Numbered from the stretch's first letter, positions 15,967-25,272 are shown. The stretch is DNA of 64,000 nt from Knoellia remsis (GCF_003002895.1 NZ_PVTI01000022.1:1-64000), one strand, 5' to 3'. Numbers and translations are program-made. The notes: generated by a model from the letters alone, not told the origin.

Positions 15967-17028
15967 TCAGGTGCGAGGGGCCGAGTGCTGAGTGCTCGAC
16001 AAGCCCGTTGCGGGCTCTGGACCGCCTTCGTATGCCGTGACCCAGGCGTCGATGTCGTCCCACCGTTCGTCGATCCACGCCTCGATCCCCGCGGCGTCGT
16101 TCGGCACCTGCGACCCGGCGTACGTCTGCGTGCGCACGAGGAACGGCCGCCCGGTGAACGGGATCGCGTCCCAGATCTCCGCCGGCGTCGTGAGCCGGCC
16201 GAACCCGGCGTGCCCGACGATCATGACGTCGGCATCGGGGCGGGCCTCGAGGCTGGCGATGACGCCCCGGGTCTTCGGGGGCAACGTGTTCCAGAGCTGG
16301 AGCGCGCGGCGCACCCGCAGCTCGTGCCCGGCTTCACGCAGCCGGTCGATGAGGTCGCGGCGCCGGCGCAAGGAGAAGTTCTGGCCTTCCGGGAAGAGCA
16401 GGAGCACGTCGTCGCCGTCGAGACCTTCGGCCAGCGCGCGCACTCCCGCGGTCCGGTCGTCGCCGGCCCCACTGCGTGACGGGACGAAGTAGGAGCGCAT
16501 CCGCGTCAGCAGCGCATCGACGGTCGGGTCCCACCGAAGTGCTTCTGCGAGAACGATCTTCGGCATCCGGCCAGCCGTGTGACCGAGCAACCAGGCCAGC
16601 GCGAGCGAGTCGCCCGGTCCGGCGTGCCGGGCGAACGCGATGAGCGGCGCCCCCTCGGTGCCGAAGTGCATCCGCCCGTCGAGGACGACCTCGAACCCGA
16701 CCCAGCGCTTGGCGAGGATCATCGCCCGGTTGAGCCCGGCGAGGAAGACCTGCTCGTGGTCCTCCTCCCACGTCGGGCTCGCCTCACCGCGCGCCCGGAG
16801 CGAGAGCTTCCAGCACTCCATGAGCATGCGGACGTCGACCCAGACGAGCCCGACCCCGAGGCAGCTCACCCGGAACAGCCGTGCGCGCTTGTCGACGAAC
16901 GAGTGGAACGCGCCCGCGACGATGACCGGTGCCGCGAGGCCGGTGAGCGCCGCCGCCCCGACCGGCCAGGCAACGGCGAGCGCCCGCCGCGCCAGCTTCG
17001 GCGGCTTCGGGATGGCGGCGAGACCCAT
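15967..17028 (-). CDS. Lysophospholipid acyltransferase-like protein
   Basis: A protein of 353 residues with the PlsC-type acyltransferase fold. The first motif reads FARHAGPGDSLALAW, an H-x4-D motif with His after Arg instead of the usual Asn, and the later motif is LFPEGQNFS where FPEGTR is typical. One or two hydrophobic helices lie at residues 18-45. It should move an acyl chain from acyl-CoA or acyl-ACP to a glycerolipid, but the changed motifs leave the acceptor open. It follows the patatin gene on the same strand by 20 bp, with its own leaderless promoter. Confidence 0.8.
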   Translation of the reverse strand: MGLAAIPKPPKLARRALAVAWPVGAAALTGLAAPVIVAGAFHSFVDKRARLFRVSCLGVGLVWVDVRMLMECWKLSLRARGEASPTWEEDHEQVFLAGLNRAMILAKRWVGFEVVLDGRMHFGTEGAPLIAFARHAGPGDSLALAWLLGHTAGRMPKIVLAEALRWDPTVDALLTRMRSYFVPSRSGAGDDRTAGVRALAEGLDGDDVLLLFPEGQNFSLRRRRDLIDRLREAGHELRVRRALQLWNTLPPKTRGVIASLEARPDADVMIVGHAGFGRLTTPAEIWDAIPFTGRPFLVRTQTYAGSQVPNDAAGIEAWIDERWDDIDAWVTAYEGGPEPATGLSSTQHSAPRT

Positions 17029-17034
17029 GGAGCG

Positions 17035-17040
17035 AGCGTA
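17035..17040 (-). promoter_or_regulatory. -10 box of the acyltransferase gene (leaderless)
   Basis: TACGCT on the minus strand, 6 nt before the ATG at 17028, overlapping a GGCATAC heptamer. Confidence 0.65.
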
Positions 17041-17047
17041 TGCCGGT

Positions 17048-17860
17048 CTAGAGGTCGGCGAGGTAGGCCGACGACGCGGCATACGCCTGCTCGGCACGCG
17101 CCGTGAGGCGCGAGGTGCGGCCGTAGCCGATGGCGACAGACGGCGTCTCCGGCGCGCCACTGGGCAGCACGTGCACCTCGACGTCGTCCGGGATCTCGGC
17201 CATCTCGTGGACGAACCGGTGTCGACGCCCGATCTCGAACGCGACGATCCCCACCTCCCACGGGCGACGCGGCGGCGTCAGCGGCTGCTCCACGCGCCCG
17301 ACCTGGAGCACGAAGATCCGGTCCGCCCCGAGCTGGACAGCCCGGCCGACCGGGATCGAGTGCACGAGACCGCCATCGAGGTAGTGCCGACCGTCGATGA
17401 CGACCGGCGGGAACAGCCCCGGCACGGTGCACGAGGCGATGACCGGGTCGACGAGCTCGCCGCTCGAGAACCATTGCGCGTCAGCGGTTTCGATGCACGC
17501 GGCGACGCACTGGAAGTCGACGTCGAGCTCCTCGAACGTGTCGACCGGCAGGTGCTCGTCGATGACCTTGCGCAGTGGCTTGCTCGACAGGATGTGCGTG
17601 CGGAACCGGGCGATCCGCGCGGCCGAGCGCATCGGGTTCTCGAGGAAGATCCCGCTCGACCCCATCGCCCGCCACAGGTCGGCGAGAGCGGTGATGCCCT
17701 CGACCGACGGGTTGGCCGCGACGAAGGCCCCGTTGAGGGCGCCGATGCTCGTGCCGAGGACGACGTCGGGGCGGATCCCCTGCTCGGCAAGGGCGCGCAG
17801 CATGCCGATCTGGGTCGTGCCGAGCACCCCGCCGCCGCCGAGAACGAACGCCGTCGTCAT
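17048..17860 (-). CDS. Patatin-like phospholipase
   Basis: A protein of 270 residues with the Ser-Asp dyad of patatins: oxyanion loop FVLGGGGVLGTTQIG at the N-terminus, nucleophile in GTSIGALNG (Ser about residue 38) and the DGG motif in YLDGGLVHSIPV (about residues 164-166). No signal peptide or membrane helix is visible, so it should act in the cytoplasm on membrane lipids. It lies between two acyltransferase genes, which suggests acyl-chain remodelling. The start follows a leaderless TAGGGT box. Confidence 0.88.
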   Translation of the reverse strand: MTTAFVLGGGGVLGTTQIGMLRALAEQGIRPDVVLGTSIGALNGAFVAANPSVEGITALADLWRAMGSSGIFLENPMRSAARIARFRTHILSSKPLRKVIDEHLPVDTFEELDVDFQCVAACIETADAQWFSSGELVDPVIASCTVPGLFPPVVIDGRHYLDGGLVHSIPVGRAVQLGADRIFVLQVGRVEQPLTPPRRPWEVGIVAFEIGRRHRFVHEMAEIPDDVEVHVLPSGAPETPSVAIGYGRTSRLTARAEQAYAASSAYLADL

Positions 17861-17867
17861 GCCGACC

Positions 17868-17873
17868 ACCCTA
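17868..17873 (-). promoter_or_regulatory. -10 box of the patatin gene (leaderless)
   Basis: TAGGGT on the minus strand, 7 nt before the ATG at 17860. Confidence 0.7.
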
Positions 17874-17953
17874 GAACCCGCCGACCGCTCGCCTCGACCG
17901 GGAAGCCGCGGCGTGGGAAAGGCGAGAGGGGCGCGGGCGGCGAGCGGGCCTCA

Positions 17954-17959
17954 TACAGT
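17954..17959 (+). promoter_or_regulatory. -10 box of the HAD-acyltransferase gene (leaderless)
   Basis: TACAGT, 7 nt before the ATG at 17967. Confidence 0.7.
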
Positions 17960-17966
17960 GAACGCC

Positions 17967-19361
17967 ATGCCCGGCGCCGCGTTCTTCGACCTCGACCGGA
18001 CGATCCTGCGCGGCGGCACCGGGCCGCACCTGTCGCAGGCGATGCTCGACCTCGGCCTCGTGCCCCGCGAGCTGCCCGGCCAGAAGGCGCTCTTCACGAT
18101 CTTCGACGTCCTCGGCGAGACGCTGCCGTCGATCGCGCTCGCCCGGCAGGCCACTGTCGTCGCGCGCGGCAAGGACGCGACGAGCTTCGACCAGGCCGCC
18201 CTCAACGCCGCAGAGGTCATCGCCGAGCTCATCCACCCCTTCGCCCTCGCCCTCATCGAGCAGCACCACGCCGAGGGTCGCCGCGTCGTCATGGCCACGA
18301 CGACCCCGAAGCACCTCATCGCGCCGCTCGCGGACCGGCTCGGCTTCGATGACGTCATCGCGACCCGCTACGGCACCCGCGAGGACGGCCGCTTCGACGG
18401 GTCGATCCGCGGGCCGTTCGTCTGGTCGACGGGCAAGCTCGCCGCCGTCCGCCACTATGCGGAGCGGCACGACATCGACCTCGCCGAGAGCTTCGCCTAC
18501 TCCGACAGCATCTATGACGTGCCGCTCCTCGAGGCGGTGGGCCGTCCCGCGGCGGTCAACCCCGACCCGCGGTTGACCCTGTATGCCGTCGCGCGGCGCT
18601 GGCCGATCGTGCACTTCGACGTGTCGCCGGGTGTGCTCAAGGTGCCGGTCGTCGGGGTGGAGCTCCAGCGGCTCGCGCTCGAGGCGCTGCGCTCGACGTT
18701 CTTCCCGGCGGCGCGCTTCGACATCGCCGGGGTCGAGAACATCCCGCGTCACGGGCCGGCCATCCTCGCCGTGAACCACCGCAGCTACTTCGACCTCGTC
18801 GCCATGGCGCAGGTCGTGCGGCAGTCCGGTCGGTCGGTGCGGTTCCTCGGCAAGAAGGAGCTGTTCGACGTTCCGGTGCTCGGGTCGCTGTTCACCGCGA
18901 TCGGCGGGATCCGGGTGGACCGCGGCGGGGGCGGGCTCGAGTCGTATGACATGGCGGCGCTCGCGCTCGAGGGTGGTGAGGTCGTCGGGGTGACGCCGCA
19001 GGGGACGATCCCGCGCGGTGAGGCCTTCTTCGACCCGGTGCTGCGTGGCAAGACCGGGGCGGCGCGGCTCGCGGCGCTGAGTGGCGCGCCGGTCATCCCT
19101 GTCGGGCTGTGGGGCACGGAGAAGGTGTGGCCGCGCTCGTCTTCGATGCCGAACCTGCTCCGGCTCTGGGACCCGCCGACGGTGCGGGTGCGCGTCGGCG
19201 AGCCGGTGGAGCTGAAGTATCGCTCCGCCACCGCCGACACGAAGCGGATCATGGCCGCGATCGCGGGCCTGCTCCCCGAGGAGGCGCGCACCCGGCATAC
19301 GCCCACCGAGACCGAGCTGCGCACCACCTACCCCGGCGGCAGCCTCCCCAGCCATCCCTGA
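17967..19361 (+). CDS. HAD phosphatase-PlsC acyltransferase fusion
   Basis: A two-domain protein of 464 residues. Residues 1-215 form a HAD-IB hydrolase with FFDLDRT (nucleophile Asp8), TTTPKHLIAPLADRLGFDDVIAT and SDSIYDVPLLEAVG as motif IV. Residues 250-440 form a PlsC-like acyltransferase with AVNHRSYFDLVAM (NH-x4-D) and the TPQGTIPRG motif. Such fusions are known in actinobacteria as putative 1-acylglycerol-3-phosphate acyltransferases with a phosphatase half, able in principle to go from lysophosphatidate to diacylglycerol. It is divergent from the patatin-acyltransferase pair. Confidence 0.9.
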   Translation: MPGAAFFDLDRTILRGGTGPHLSQAMLDLGLVPRELPGQKALFTIFDVLGETLPSIALARQATVVARGKDATSFDQAALNAAEVIAELIHPFALALIEQHHAEGRRVVMATTTPKHLIAPLADRLGFDDVIATRYGTREDGRFDGSIRGPFVWSTGKLAAVRHYAERHDIDLAESFAYSDSIYDVPLLEAVGRPAAVNPDPRLTLYAVARRWPIVHFDVSPGVLKVPVVGVELQRLALEALRSTFFPAARFDIAGVENIPRHGPAILAVNHRSYFDLVAMAQVVRQSGRSVRFLGKKELFDVPVLGSLFTAIGGIRVDRGGGGLESYDMAALALEGGEVVGVTPQGTIPRGEAFFDPVLRGKTGAARLAALSGAPVIPVGLWGTEKVWPRSSSMPNLLRLWDPPTVRVRVGEPVELKYRSATADTKRIMAAIAGLLPEEARTRHTPTETELRTTYPGGSLPSHP

Positions 19362-19382
19362 CGTCTGACCCCGGGCCGCGTC

Positions 19383-19452
19383 CCCCGACTTATTGCGCAT
19401 AGTTCGCATACGAGTGCCAGGGAGCGTGCGAACTGTGCGCAATAAGTCGGGG
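19383..19452. repeat. Long palindrome, hairpin family C, copy 2
   Basis: Arms of about 30 nt, beginning CCCCGACTTATTGCGCA and ending in its complement, pair with a few mismatches. It lies 21 bp after the HAD-acyltransferase gene. The inner arm TTCGCA/TGCGAA is shared with copy 1, whereas the outer arm has changed (ATAAGTC instead of ATCAGTG). Confidence 0.7.
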
Positions 19453-19611
19453 TCGGGGGGTGAGGTGCCGGGCGCTTGTGGATGACGGTGCCGGGAAGTC
19501 GGCGGGACGGCATACCGTTGTCGTTCGTTGGTACGCACGGCAGGCGCGAACGGGAGGTGAGCCGCCATCGTCACCCACGACCCGCAGACGCTGGCGGAGG
19601 TCACCGACCGC

Positions 19612-22600
19612 ATGGTCACGCGTGCGTTCGACAAGGCGACCCGTGTGCGCGGCGCCGACTACGCGCGGGCCGGGCGGGTGACGAGCCTCGTCCTCGCCGA
19701 CGCCGGCCGCCGCGCCGCCGCGAAGGTCATCGGGTCCGGCAGCAGCATCTACCGGACCGAGGTGGCGCTCGAGATCGGTGACGACCTCGCGCCCTACCTC
19801 GACTCCGACTGCACCTGCCCCATCGGTGTCGCGTGCAAGCACGCCGTCGCAGTCGTCCACGCCGTCCGGACACAGCAGCCGTGGCGCGTCGAGGGCGAGG
19901 AGCCGCCGACCGCGAGCGCGCCGGCGTGGCAGAACGCCTTCGACGAGCTGCTCGCCACACCGGCGGCCGGTTCGGCGTCGCGCACGGGAACCGTCGGCAT
20001 CGTCCTCGACGTCGAGCCGGCGACCCGCCGCCCGAAGCCGTGGCAGCACGGCGCCGACCGCGACCGCATCATGCTCCGCCCCGTCGTCCCCGGCGCCCAG
20101 CCCGGTCGCTGGATCAAGACCGGCATCTCGTGGGAGGAGGTGGCGGGTGCCTACTACTCGCCCTACCACCGACCCATCGACGACGACGCTCTCGACGCGT
20201 TGACCGCGATCGCCGACGCCTACCGGCGGGGCAGCCGGATGTCCGGGTATGGCCGCATGCCCGCCTCGCTCGCGCTCGCCCAGGTCGGACGTGGCTGGGT
20301 CACGCTGCTCGCCCGGGCGCGCGGCGCCGGGGTCGCGCTGCTCACCTCCGCGAAGGACGGGGGTGAGGTGCATCTCGACGAGGAGCCGGGGCATTTCGTC
20401 GTGGACCTCACGCCCGCGCCCGAGGGGGGAGTTCGGGTCGAGCCGAGCCTCGACCTGCCGCCGGGTGACGGCCAGGTCGTCGTCGTCGGCGAGCCGCCGA
20501 CGGGCTGGTTCCGACGCGAAGGTGACGACCTGCGGCTTGGCGGCTTCGGCCCGGACGTCGACCTCGCCGCGGCCCGGTTCGTCGAACGCGGTGGTTTCAC
20601 CATCCCCGAGAGCGACTGGCCGGTGTTCGCCATGGAGCGGCTGCCGGCTCTGCAGCGCCGGGCGACCGTGCGGGTCCACGACGGGCTCGACGTCCCCGAG
20701 GTCACCCCGCCGCGACTGCACCTGAACATCCGGTTCGCGGCGAAGCACACCGCGCACCTGGAGTGGTCCTTCCACTACGGACCGACCGGGTCGCCGGTCG
20801 TCGTGCCGGTGCGCCGCGACCCCTATCCGGCGCGCGACCCGCACGCCTACCGCGACCCCGACGCCGAGGCCGAGCTGCTCGAGCTCGTCCCCGACTGGCG
20901 TCGCGTGCCCGCGCTGTGGGAGCTCACCGGCATCGGCTGGGTGCTGCGAGAAGCGGTGTCGCTCAAGGGTTTCGAGACCGTCGCCTTCGCTGCGGCCCTG
21001 CCCGAGCTGGAGGCCCACGACCAGGTGGAGGTTGTGACGCGAGGTGAGCGGCCGGCATACCAGGAGGTCACCGAGGCGCCGCGGATCGCGATCGGGACGA
21101 CGCAGTCCGAGGAGCGCAACGACTGGTTCGACCTGTCGATCACGGTGACCGTCGGCGACCACGAGGTCCCGCTCGCCGACCTCGTCACCGCGCTCGCTCG
21201 CGACGAGAGCCGGCTGCTGCTGCCCGACGGTGCGTGGTTCACCCTCGATCATCCCGAGCTGCACAAGCTGCGTGCCCTCGTCGAAGAAGCGAGATCGTTG
21301 CAGGACAAGGCTTCCGACCCGCTGCGGCTGTCGGTGCTGCACGCCGGACTGTGGGACGAGCTCGTCGAGATCGGCGTCGTCGAGGAGCAGTCCGCAGCGT
21401 GGCAGAGGTCGGTCGACGCCCTGCTCGGCATCGGTACCGACGCCGGATCGGGGCTGCCGCCCGCGGAGGTGCCGAGCGCGCTCAAGGCGACCCTGCGGCC
21501 ATACCAGGAGGACGGGTTCCGGTGGCTGTCGCTGCTGTGGGACCTCGGCCTCGGCGGCGTGCTCGCTGATGACATGGGTCTCGGCAAGACCCTCCAGGTC
21601 ATCGCGACCGCGTTGCGCGCCAAGGATCGAGGCGAGCTCACCGACCCCATGCTCATCGTCGCGCCGACGTCGGTCCTCGCGACCTGGGTCGGCGAGGTCG
21701 AGCGGTTCGCGCCGGATCTGACTGTGGCAGTGCTGGACCGGACGCGCGGCAAGGCGCGGGTGCCGATCGAGGAGGCGATCGCCGGTGCCGACCTCGTCGT
21801 CACGACGTATGCCGTCGCGCGCATCGACGCCGAGGAGTTCCGGTCGGTTCCGTGGTCGGCTGCCGTGCTCGACGAGGCGCAGTTCGTCAAGAACCACCAG
21901 GCCAAGACGTATGCCGCGATGCGGCGCCTCCCCGCGCGGGTCACCTTCGCGCTCACCGGCACGCCGCTCGAGAACTCGCTCATGGACCTGTGGTCGCTGT
22001 TGTCGATCGTCGCGCCGGGGTTGCACCCGAGGCCGCAGCTGTTCAAGGAGCAGTGGGCGCGGCCGATCGAGAAAAGTGGGGACGCGGAGCGGCTCGCCAC
22101 GCTGCGTCGGAGGATCCGGCCGCTCATGCTGCGCCGGACGAAGGAGGCCGTCGCAGCGGACCTGCCGCCGAAGCAGGAGCAGGTGCTGCATGTCGCGCTC
22201 GACCCCAAGCACCGGGCCATCTATGACCGGCACCTGTCACGCGAGCGGCAGCGGCTGCTCGGGCTCATCGACGACGTCGACGGCAACCGCATCCTCATCC
22301 TGCGGGCCCTGACGGTGCTACGGCAGATGGCGCTCGACCCCGCTCTCGTCGACGCCGAGGCGTATGGCGGGATCGCGTCGAGCGCGAAGGTCGAGGCCTT
22401 GGTCGAGCAGGTGAGCGAGCTCGCGGCCGAGGGGCACCGGGCGCTCGTGTTCAGCCAGTTCACCGGGTTCCTGTCGGTGGTGCGCGAGCGGCTCGAGGCC
22501 GAGGGGATCGACTATGCCTACCTCGACGGGCGCACCCGCGGACGCACTGAGGTGGTGCGCTCGTTCCGGGAAGGGGATGCGCCGGTCTTCCTCATCTCCC

Positions 22601-22887
22601 TCAAGGCGGGCGGGTTCGGGCTCACCCTGACCGAGGCGGACTACGTCTTCGTCCTCGACCCGTGGTGGAACCCCGCCGCCGAGAACCAGGCCATCGACCG
22701 GGCCCACCGCATCGGCCAGACGAAGTCGGTCAACGTCTACCGGATGGTGTCGACGGACACGATCGAGGAGAAGGTCGTCGCGCTGCAGGAGCGCAAGCGG
22801 GACCTCTTCGCCAAGGTCGTCGACGAGGGCGCGGCGCTGTCGAGCGCCATCACCGCCGACGACCTGCGCGCCCTCCTCGAGCGGTAG
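19612..22887 (+). CDS. SWIM zinc-finger SNF2-family helicase
   Basis: A protein of at least 1091 residues. The SWIM finger is C67-x-C69-x5-C75-x-H77. After about 500 residues of accessory domain comes the SNF2 ATPase, with DDMGLGKT (about 653-660), DEAQFVKN (about 753) and, in the helicase C domain, YLDGRTRGRTEVV and AIDRAHRIGQTKSVNVYR. It should be an ATP-driven DNA translocase of the bacterial Rad54/HepA-like group; its substrate is unknown. The frame is open back to 19561, and the best Shine-Dalgarno (GGGAGGTGA, 19552-19560) is 6 nt before an ATC at 19567, with no ATG, GTG or TTG there. The ATG at 19612 is the first standard start but cuts off residues that look coding. Confidence 0.88.
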   Translation: MVTRAFDKATRVRGADYARAGRVTSLVLADAGRRAAAKVIGSGSSIYRTEVALEIGDDLAPYLDSDCTCPIGVACKHAVAVVHAVRTQQPWRVEGEEPPTASAPAWQNAFDELLATPAAGSASRTGTVGIVLDVEPATRRPKPWQHGADRDRIMLRPVVPGAQPGRWIKTGISWEEVAGAYYSPYHRPIDDDALDALTAIADAYRRGSRMSGYGRMPASLALAQVGRGWVTLLARARGAGVALLTSAKDGGEVHLDEEPGHFVVDLTPAPEGGVRVEPSLDLPPGDGQVVVVGEPPTGWFRREGDDLRLGGFGPDVDLAAARFVERGGFTIPESDWPVFAMERLPALQRRATVRVHDGLDVPEVTPPRLHLNIRFAAKHTAHLEWSFHYGPTGSPVVVPVRRDPYPARDPHAYRDPDAEAELLELVPDWRRVPALWELTGIGWVLREAVSLKGFETVAFAAALPELEAHDQVEVVTRGERPAYQEVTEAPRIAIGTTQSEERNDWFDLSITVTVGDHEVPLADLVTALARDESRLLLPDGAWFTLDHPELHKLRALVEEARSLQDKASDPLRLSVLHAGLWDELVEIGVVEEQSAAWQRSVDALLGIGTDAGSGLPPAEVPSALKATLRPYQEDGFRWLSLLWDLGLGGVLADDMGLGKTLQVIATALRAKDRGELTDPMLIVAPTSVLATWVGEVERFAPDLTVAVLDRTRGKARVPIEEAIAGADLVVTTYAVARIDAEEFRSVPWSAAVLDEAQFVKNHQAKTYAAMRRLPARVTFALTGTPLENSLMDLWSLLSIVAPGLHPRPQLFKEQWARPIEKSGDAERLATLRRRIRPLMLRRTKEAVAADLPPKQEQVLHVALDPKHRAIYDRHLSRERQRLLGLIDDVDGNRILILRALTVLRQMALDPALVDAEAYGGIASSAKVEALVEQVSELAAEGHRALVFSQFTGFLSVVRERLEAEGIDYAYLDGRTRGRTEVVRSFREGDAPVFLISLKAGGFGLTLTEADYVFVLDPWWNPAAENQAIDRAHRIGQTKSVNVYRMVSTDTIEEKVVALQERKRDLFAKVVDEGAALSSAITADDLRALLER

Positions 22888-22942
22888 TCGCACGGGTGGT
22901 CCCCTGGCCACAGTGAGCGTCCCGTGGACGCCACTACCGCCC

Positions 22943-22948
22943 TAGGCT
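22943..22948 (+). promoter_or_regulatory. -10 box upstream of the membrane protein gene at 22998
   Basis: TAGGCT followed by a leader of about 43 nt with a GGAAGGGAG ribosome binding site just before the ATG. This is one of the few first genes here with a normal leader. Confidence 0.5.
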
Positions 22949-22997
22949 GACGACCGGATTCTGAGCCGTCCTGGTCTGGTGCAAGCGGAAGGGAGAC

Positions 22998-23411
22998 ATG
23001 AGCGAGGCAGCCAAGCCCATGGGGCGCTGGAAAGCCATTGTCGTTGCCGGCGGGGCCGGGCTGGGGGGCCTGCTGCTCCTGTCGTTGAGCGGGTTCCTCA
23101 TGACGACCGTCGATGACGAGCCGCAGAACTCGGTGGGTGTCTTCCTCACTGCAGCTGCCGGTCTGATCGTCCTTGCCCTGGCGGCGGTGATCGGAACCGG
23201 CTTGCGCTACGGGAAGTCGACCCGGGGCCGTCAGGCCCTCACGACGGCCTGGGTCGGGCTGGGGATGACGGGGCTCATCTTCACGATGCTTGGCGTGCTG
23301 TCGGCTCGCCTGCCCTGGACCATCTTTGCGATCATCCCGCTGCTCGTCGTGGTCGCACTCATCAAGGACATTGGTCGAGTGCGTCGGGTCAGCCAGGACG
23401 TCGAAGATTGA
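22998..23411 (+). CDS. Four-helix membrane protein of unknown function
   Basis: A protein of 137 residues with four hydrophobic segments (about 13-36, 45-67, 85-102 and 105-122) and a charged tail ending KDIGRVRRVSQDVED. I do not recognise the family. A good Shine-Dalgarno precedes the ATG by about 3 nt. It stands alone 110 bp after the SNF2 gene. Confidence 0.65.
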   Translation: MSEAAKPMGRWKAIVVAGGAGLGGLLLLSLSGFLMTTVDDEPQNSVGVFLTAAAGLIVLALAAVIGTGLRYGKSTRGRQALTTAWVGLGMTGLIFTMLGVLSARLPWTIFAIIPLLVVVALIKDIGRVRRVSQDVED

Positions 23412-23787
23412 GCCCGAGAGGCTGAGCCCGCCGTCCGGCGGGCTGTGTGGCGCAGCAGGGGAGCCGTTTACGGCTCACCCGGTCACGGCGTGGACCCGGG
23501 CCGTACTGCCGGGGACGGCGGCCAACTTGCCGTCGAGGGTGATCAGCGGGACGTCGAGCTGCCCGGCGAGGGCGAGGTACGCAGCGTCGTACGCCGTCGC
23601 GTTGTGCATCAGCGATCGCATGGCCGGCGCGAGGTTTGCGCGATCGGTCGGGGTGCTGGGTGAATGGAACCGGCAAACATTGCCGGTGGGCGCCTGGGTG
23701 AGCGCAACGAGAGGCGAGCGGACGGCATACCGGCACGCCCGCCGCAGGCGCTGGCGCAGGCGACATGAACGCGCAAGGCTGAGCCTC
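23412..23787. other. Gap with vapC remnant and repeat fragment
   Basis: Apart from the vapC fragment (23475-23642), this gap holds a variant of repeat B (23664-23690) with a CCGGCAA/TTGCCGG palindrome and a GGCATAC heptamer near 23725. No other coding signal was seen. Confidence 0.6.
23475..23642 (-). pseudogene. VapC (PIN-domain toxin) remnant
   Basis: The last 55 residues of a VapC ribonuclease are readable: HNATAYDAAYLALAGQLD with the conserved Asp, then PLITLDGKLA with the last acidic residue region and a normal stop. The first two thirds, including the N-terminal metal-binding Asp, are missing. The break coincides with a copy of repeat B at 23664-23690. There is no vapB beside it. It cannot be a working toxin. 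Confidence 0.75.
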
Positions 23788-25272
23788 ATGAGCGAGCCGA
23801 CCACGGACCCCACGACCGTCATCCTCTTCGGCGCGACGGGCGACCTCGCCAAGCGCAAGCTGCTTCCGGGGATGCTGAACCTGTTCGGGACGCGCCTGCT
23901 CGACGACCTGCGCATCGTCGGCACCTCGCTCGACGAGATGAGCCCCGACGAGTTCCGCACGCTCGCGCACGACGCGATCAAGGAGTTCGGCACCCGCGAG
24001 CTCGACGAGAAGCAGTGGGAGGCATTCGCCAAGCGGCTCGACTACGTGCCGATCTCGGCCGGTCCGCAGGCGCTGCGTGAGGCGGTCGAGCGCTCCGAGG
24101 CCGAGCTGCCCGGCGACACCGAGCTGCGCCTGCACTACCTGTCAGTGCCGCCCAAGGCGGCGCTCTCCGCGATCCGCACCATCGCCGACGCGGGTCTCGT
24201 CGAGCGCAGCCGCGTCGTCATGGAGAAGCCGTTCGGCACCGACTACGCCTCCGCCGTCGAGCTCAACCGGCAGGTGCACGAGGTCTTCCTCGAGGACCAG
24301 GTCTTCCGCATCGACCACTTCCTCGGCAAGGAGCCGGCGCAGAACATCCTCGCGTTCCGGTTCGGCAACGGCCTCTTCGAGCCGATCTGGCACCGCAACA
24401 ACATCGCCCACATCCAGATCGACGTGCCGGAGACACTGGGGTTGGCGACGCGCGGCGACTTCTACGAGGGCACCGGCGCCTACCGCGACATGGTCGTCAC
24501 GCACCTGTTCCAGATCCTCGCGTTCACGGCAATGGAGCCGCCGACCTCACTCGAGCCGCTCGCGATCAGCCGCGAGAAGAACAAGGTCTTCGAGTCGATG
24601 CAGCCGATCAACCCCAGCGACGTCGTGCGCGGGCAGTACCTCGGCTATCTCGACGAGCCCGGCGTCGCTCCCGACTCCGACACCGAGACCTTCGTGGCGC
24701 TCAAGGTGCACATCGACAACTGGCGCTGGGCGGGCGTGCCGTTCTACCTGCGCACCGGCAAGCGCATGGCCGAGGGTGCGCGCATCATCTCGATCGCGTT
24801 CCACGAGCCGCCGCAGTCGATGTTCCCGCCCGGCTCCGGCGTCGGCGACCACGGCCCCGACCACCTCACCTTCGACCTCGCCGACAAGTCGCGAATGTCG
24901 TTGTCGTTCTATGGCAAACGGCCCGGGCCGGGGTTCAAGCTCGACAAGCTGTCGATGCAGTTCGCCATGCAGGAGACGTCGTGGGCGGGGTCGGTTCTCG
25001 AGGCCTACGAGCGCCTCATCTACGACGCCGTCCGCGGCGACCACACCCTCTTCACCTCGGCCGAGGGCATCGAACGCCTCTGGCAGGTGAGCCAGCCGCT
25101 CCTCGACAACCCGCCGGTCGTGCGTCCGTATGCCCCCGGCACGTGGGGCCCGAACCAGATCCACCAGCTCGTCGCACCGCACACCTGGCGACTGCCGTTC
25201 GAGCGGCCGTGGCGGGAGAAGTCGCCGGATCCGGGGCCGATGTCACCGGTCGAGGGCGGCGCCCGCCGCTGA
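23788..25272 (+). CDS. zwf: Glucose-6-phosphate 1-dehydrogenase
   Basis: An enzyme of 494 residues that oxidises glucose 6-phosphate to 6-phosphogluconolactone with NADP+, feeding the oxidative pentose phosphate pathway. ILFGATGDLAKRKLLP near residue 12 is the nucleotide-binding motif and FRIDHFLGKEPAQN (about 172-185) holds the substrate-binding His and Lys. The usual partners (opcA, tal, gnd, pgl) are not adjacent. A weak AAGGCT box is 7 nt before the ATG, consistent with a leaderless transcript. Confidence 0.95.
   Translation: MSEPTTDPTTVILFGATGDLAKRKLLPGMLNLFGTRLLDDLRIVGTSLDEMSPDEFRTLAHDAIKEFGTRELDEKQWEAFAKRLDYVPISAGPQALREAVERSEAELPGDTELRLHYLSVPPKAALSAIRTIADAGLVERSRVVMEKPFGTDYASAVELNRQVHEVFLEDQVFRIDHFLGKEPAQNILAFRFGNGLFEPIWHRNNIAHIQIDVPETLGLATRGDFYEGTGAYRDMVVTHLFQILAFTAMEPPTSLEPLAISREKNKVFESMQPINPSDVVRGQYLGYLDEPGVAPDSDTETFVALKVHIDNWRWAGVPFYLRTGKRMAEGARIISIAFHEPPQSMFPPGSGVGDHGPDHLTFDLADKSRMSLSFYGKRPGPGFKLDKLSMQFAMQETSWAGSVLEAYERLIYDAVRGDHTLFTSAEGIERLWQVSQPLLDNPPVVRPYAPGTWGPNQIHQLVAPHTWRLPFERPWREKSPDPGPMSPVEGGARR

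Noticed and set aside
23290-23787. Upstream extension of zwf into the gap
   Set aside because: The extension would cover the vapC remnant and repeat DNA. The G6PD family starts near the chosen ATG, which also has a suitably spaced -10 box.
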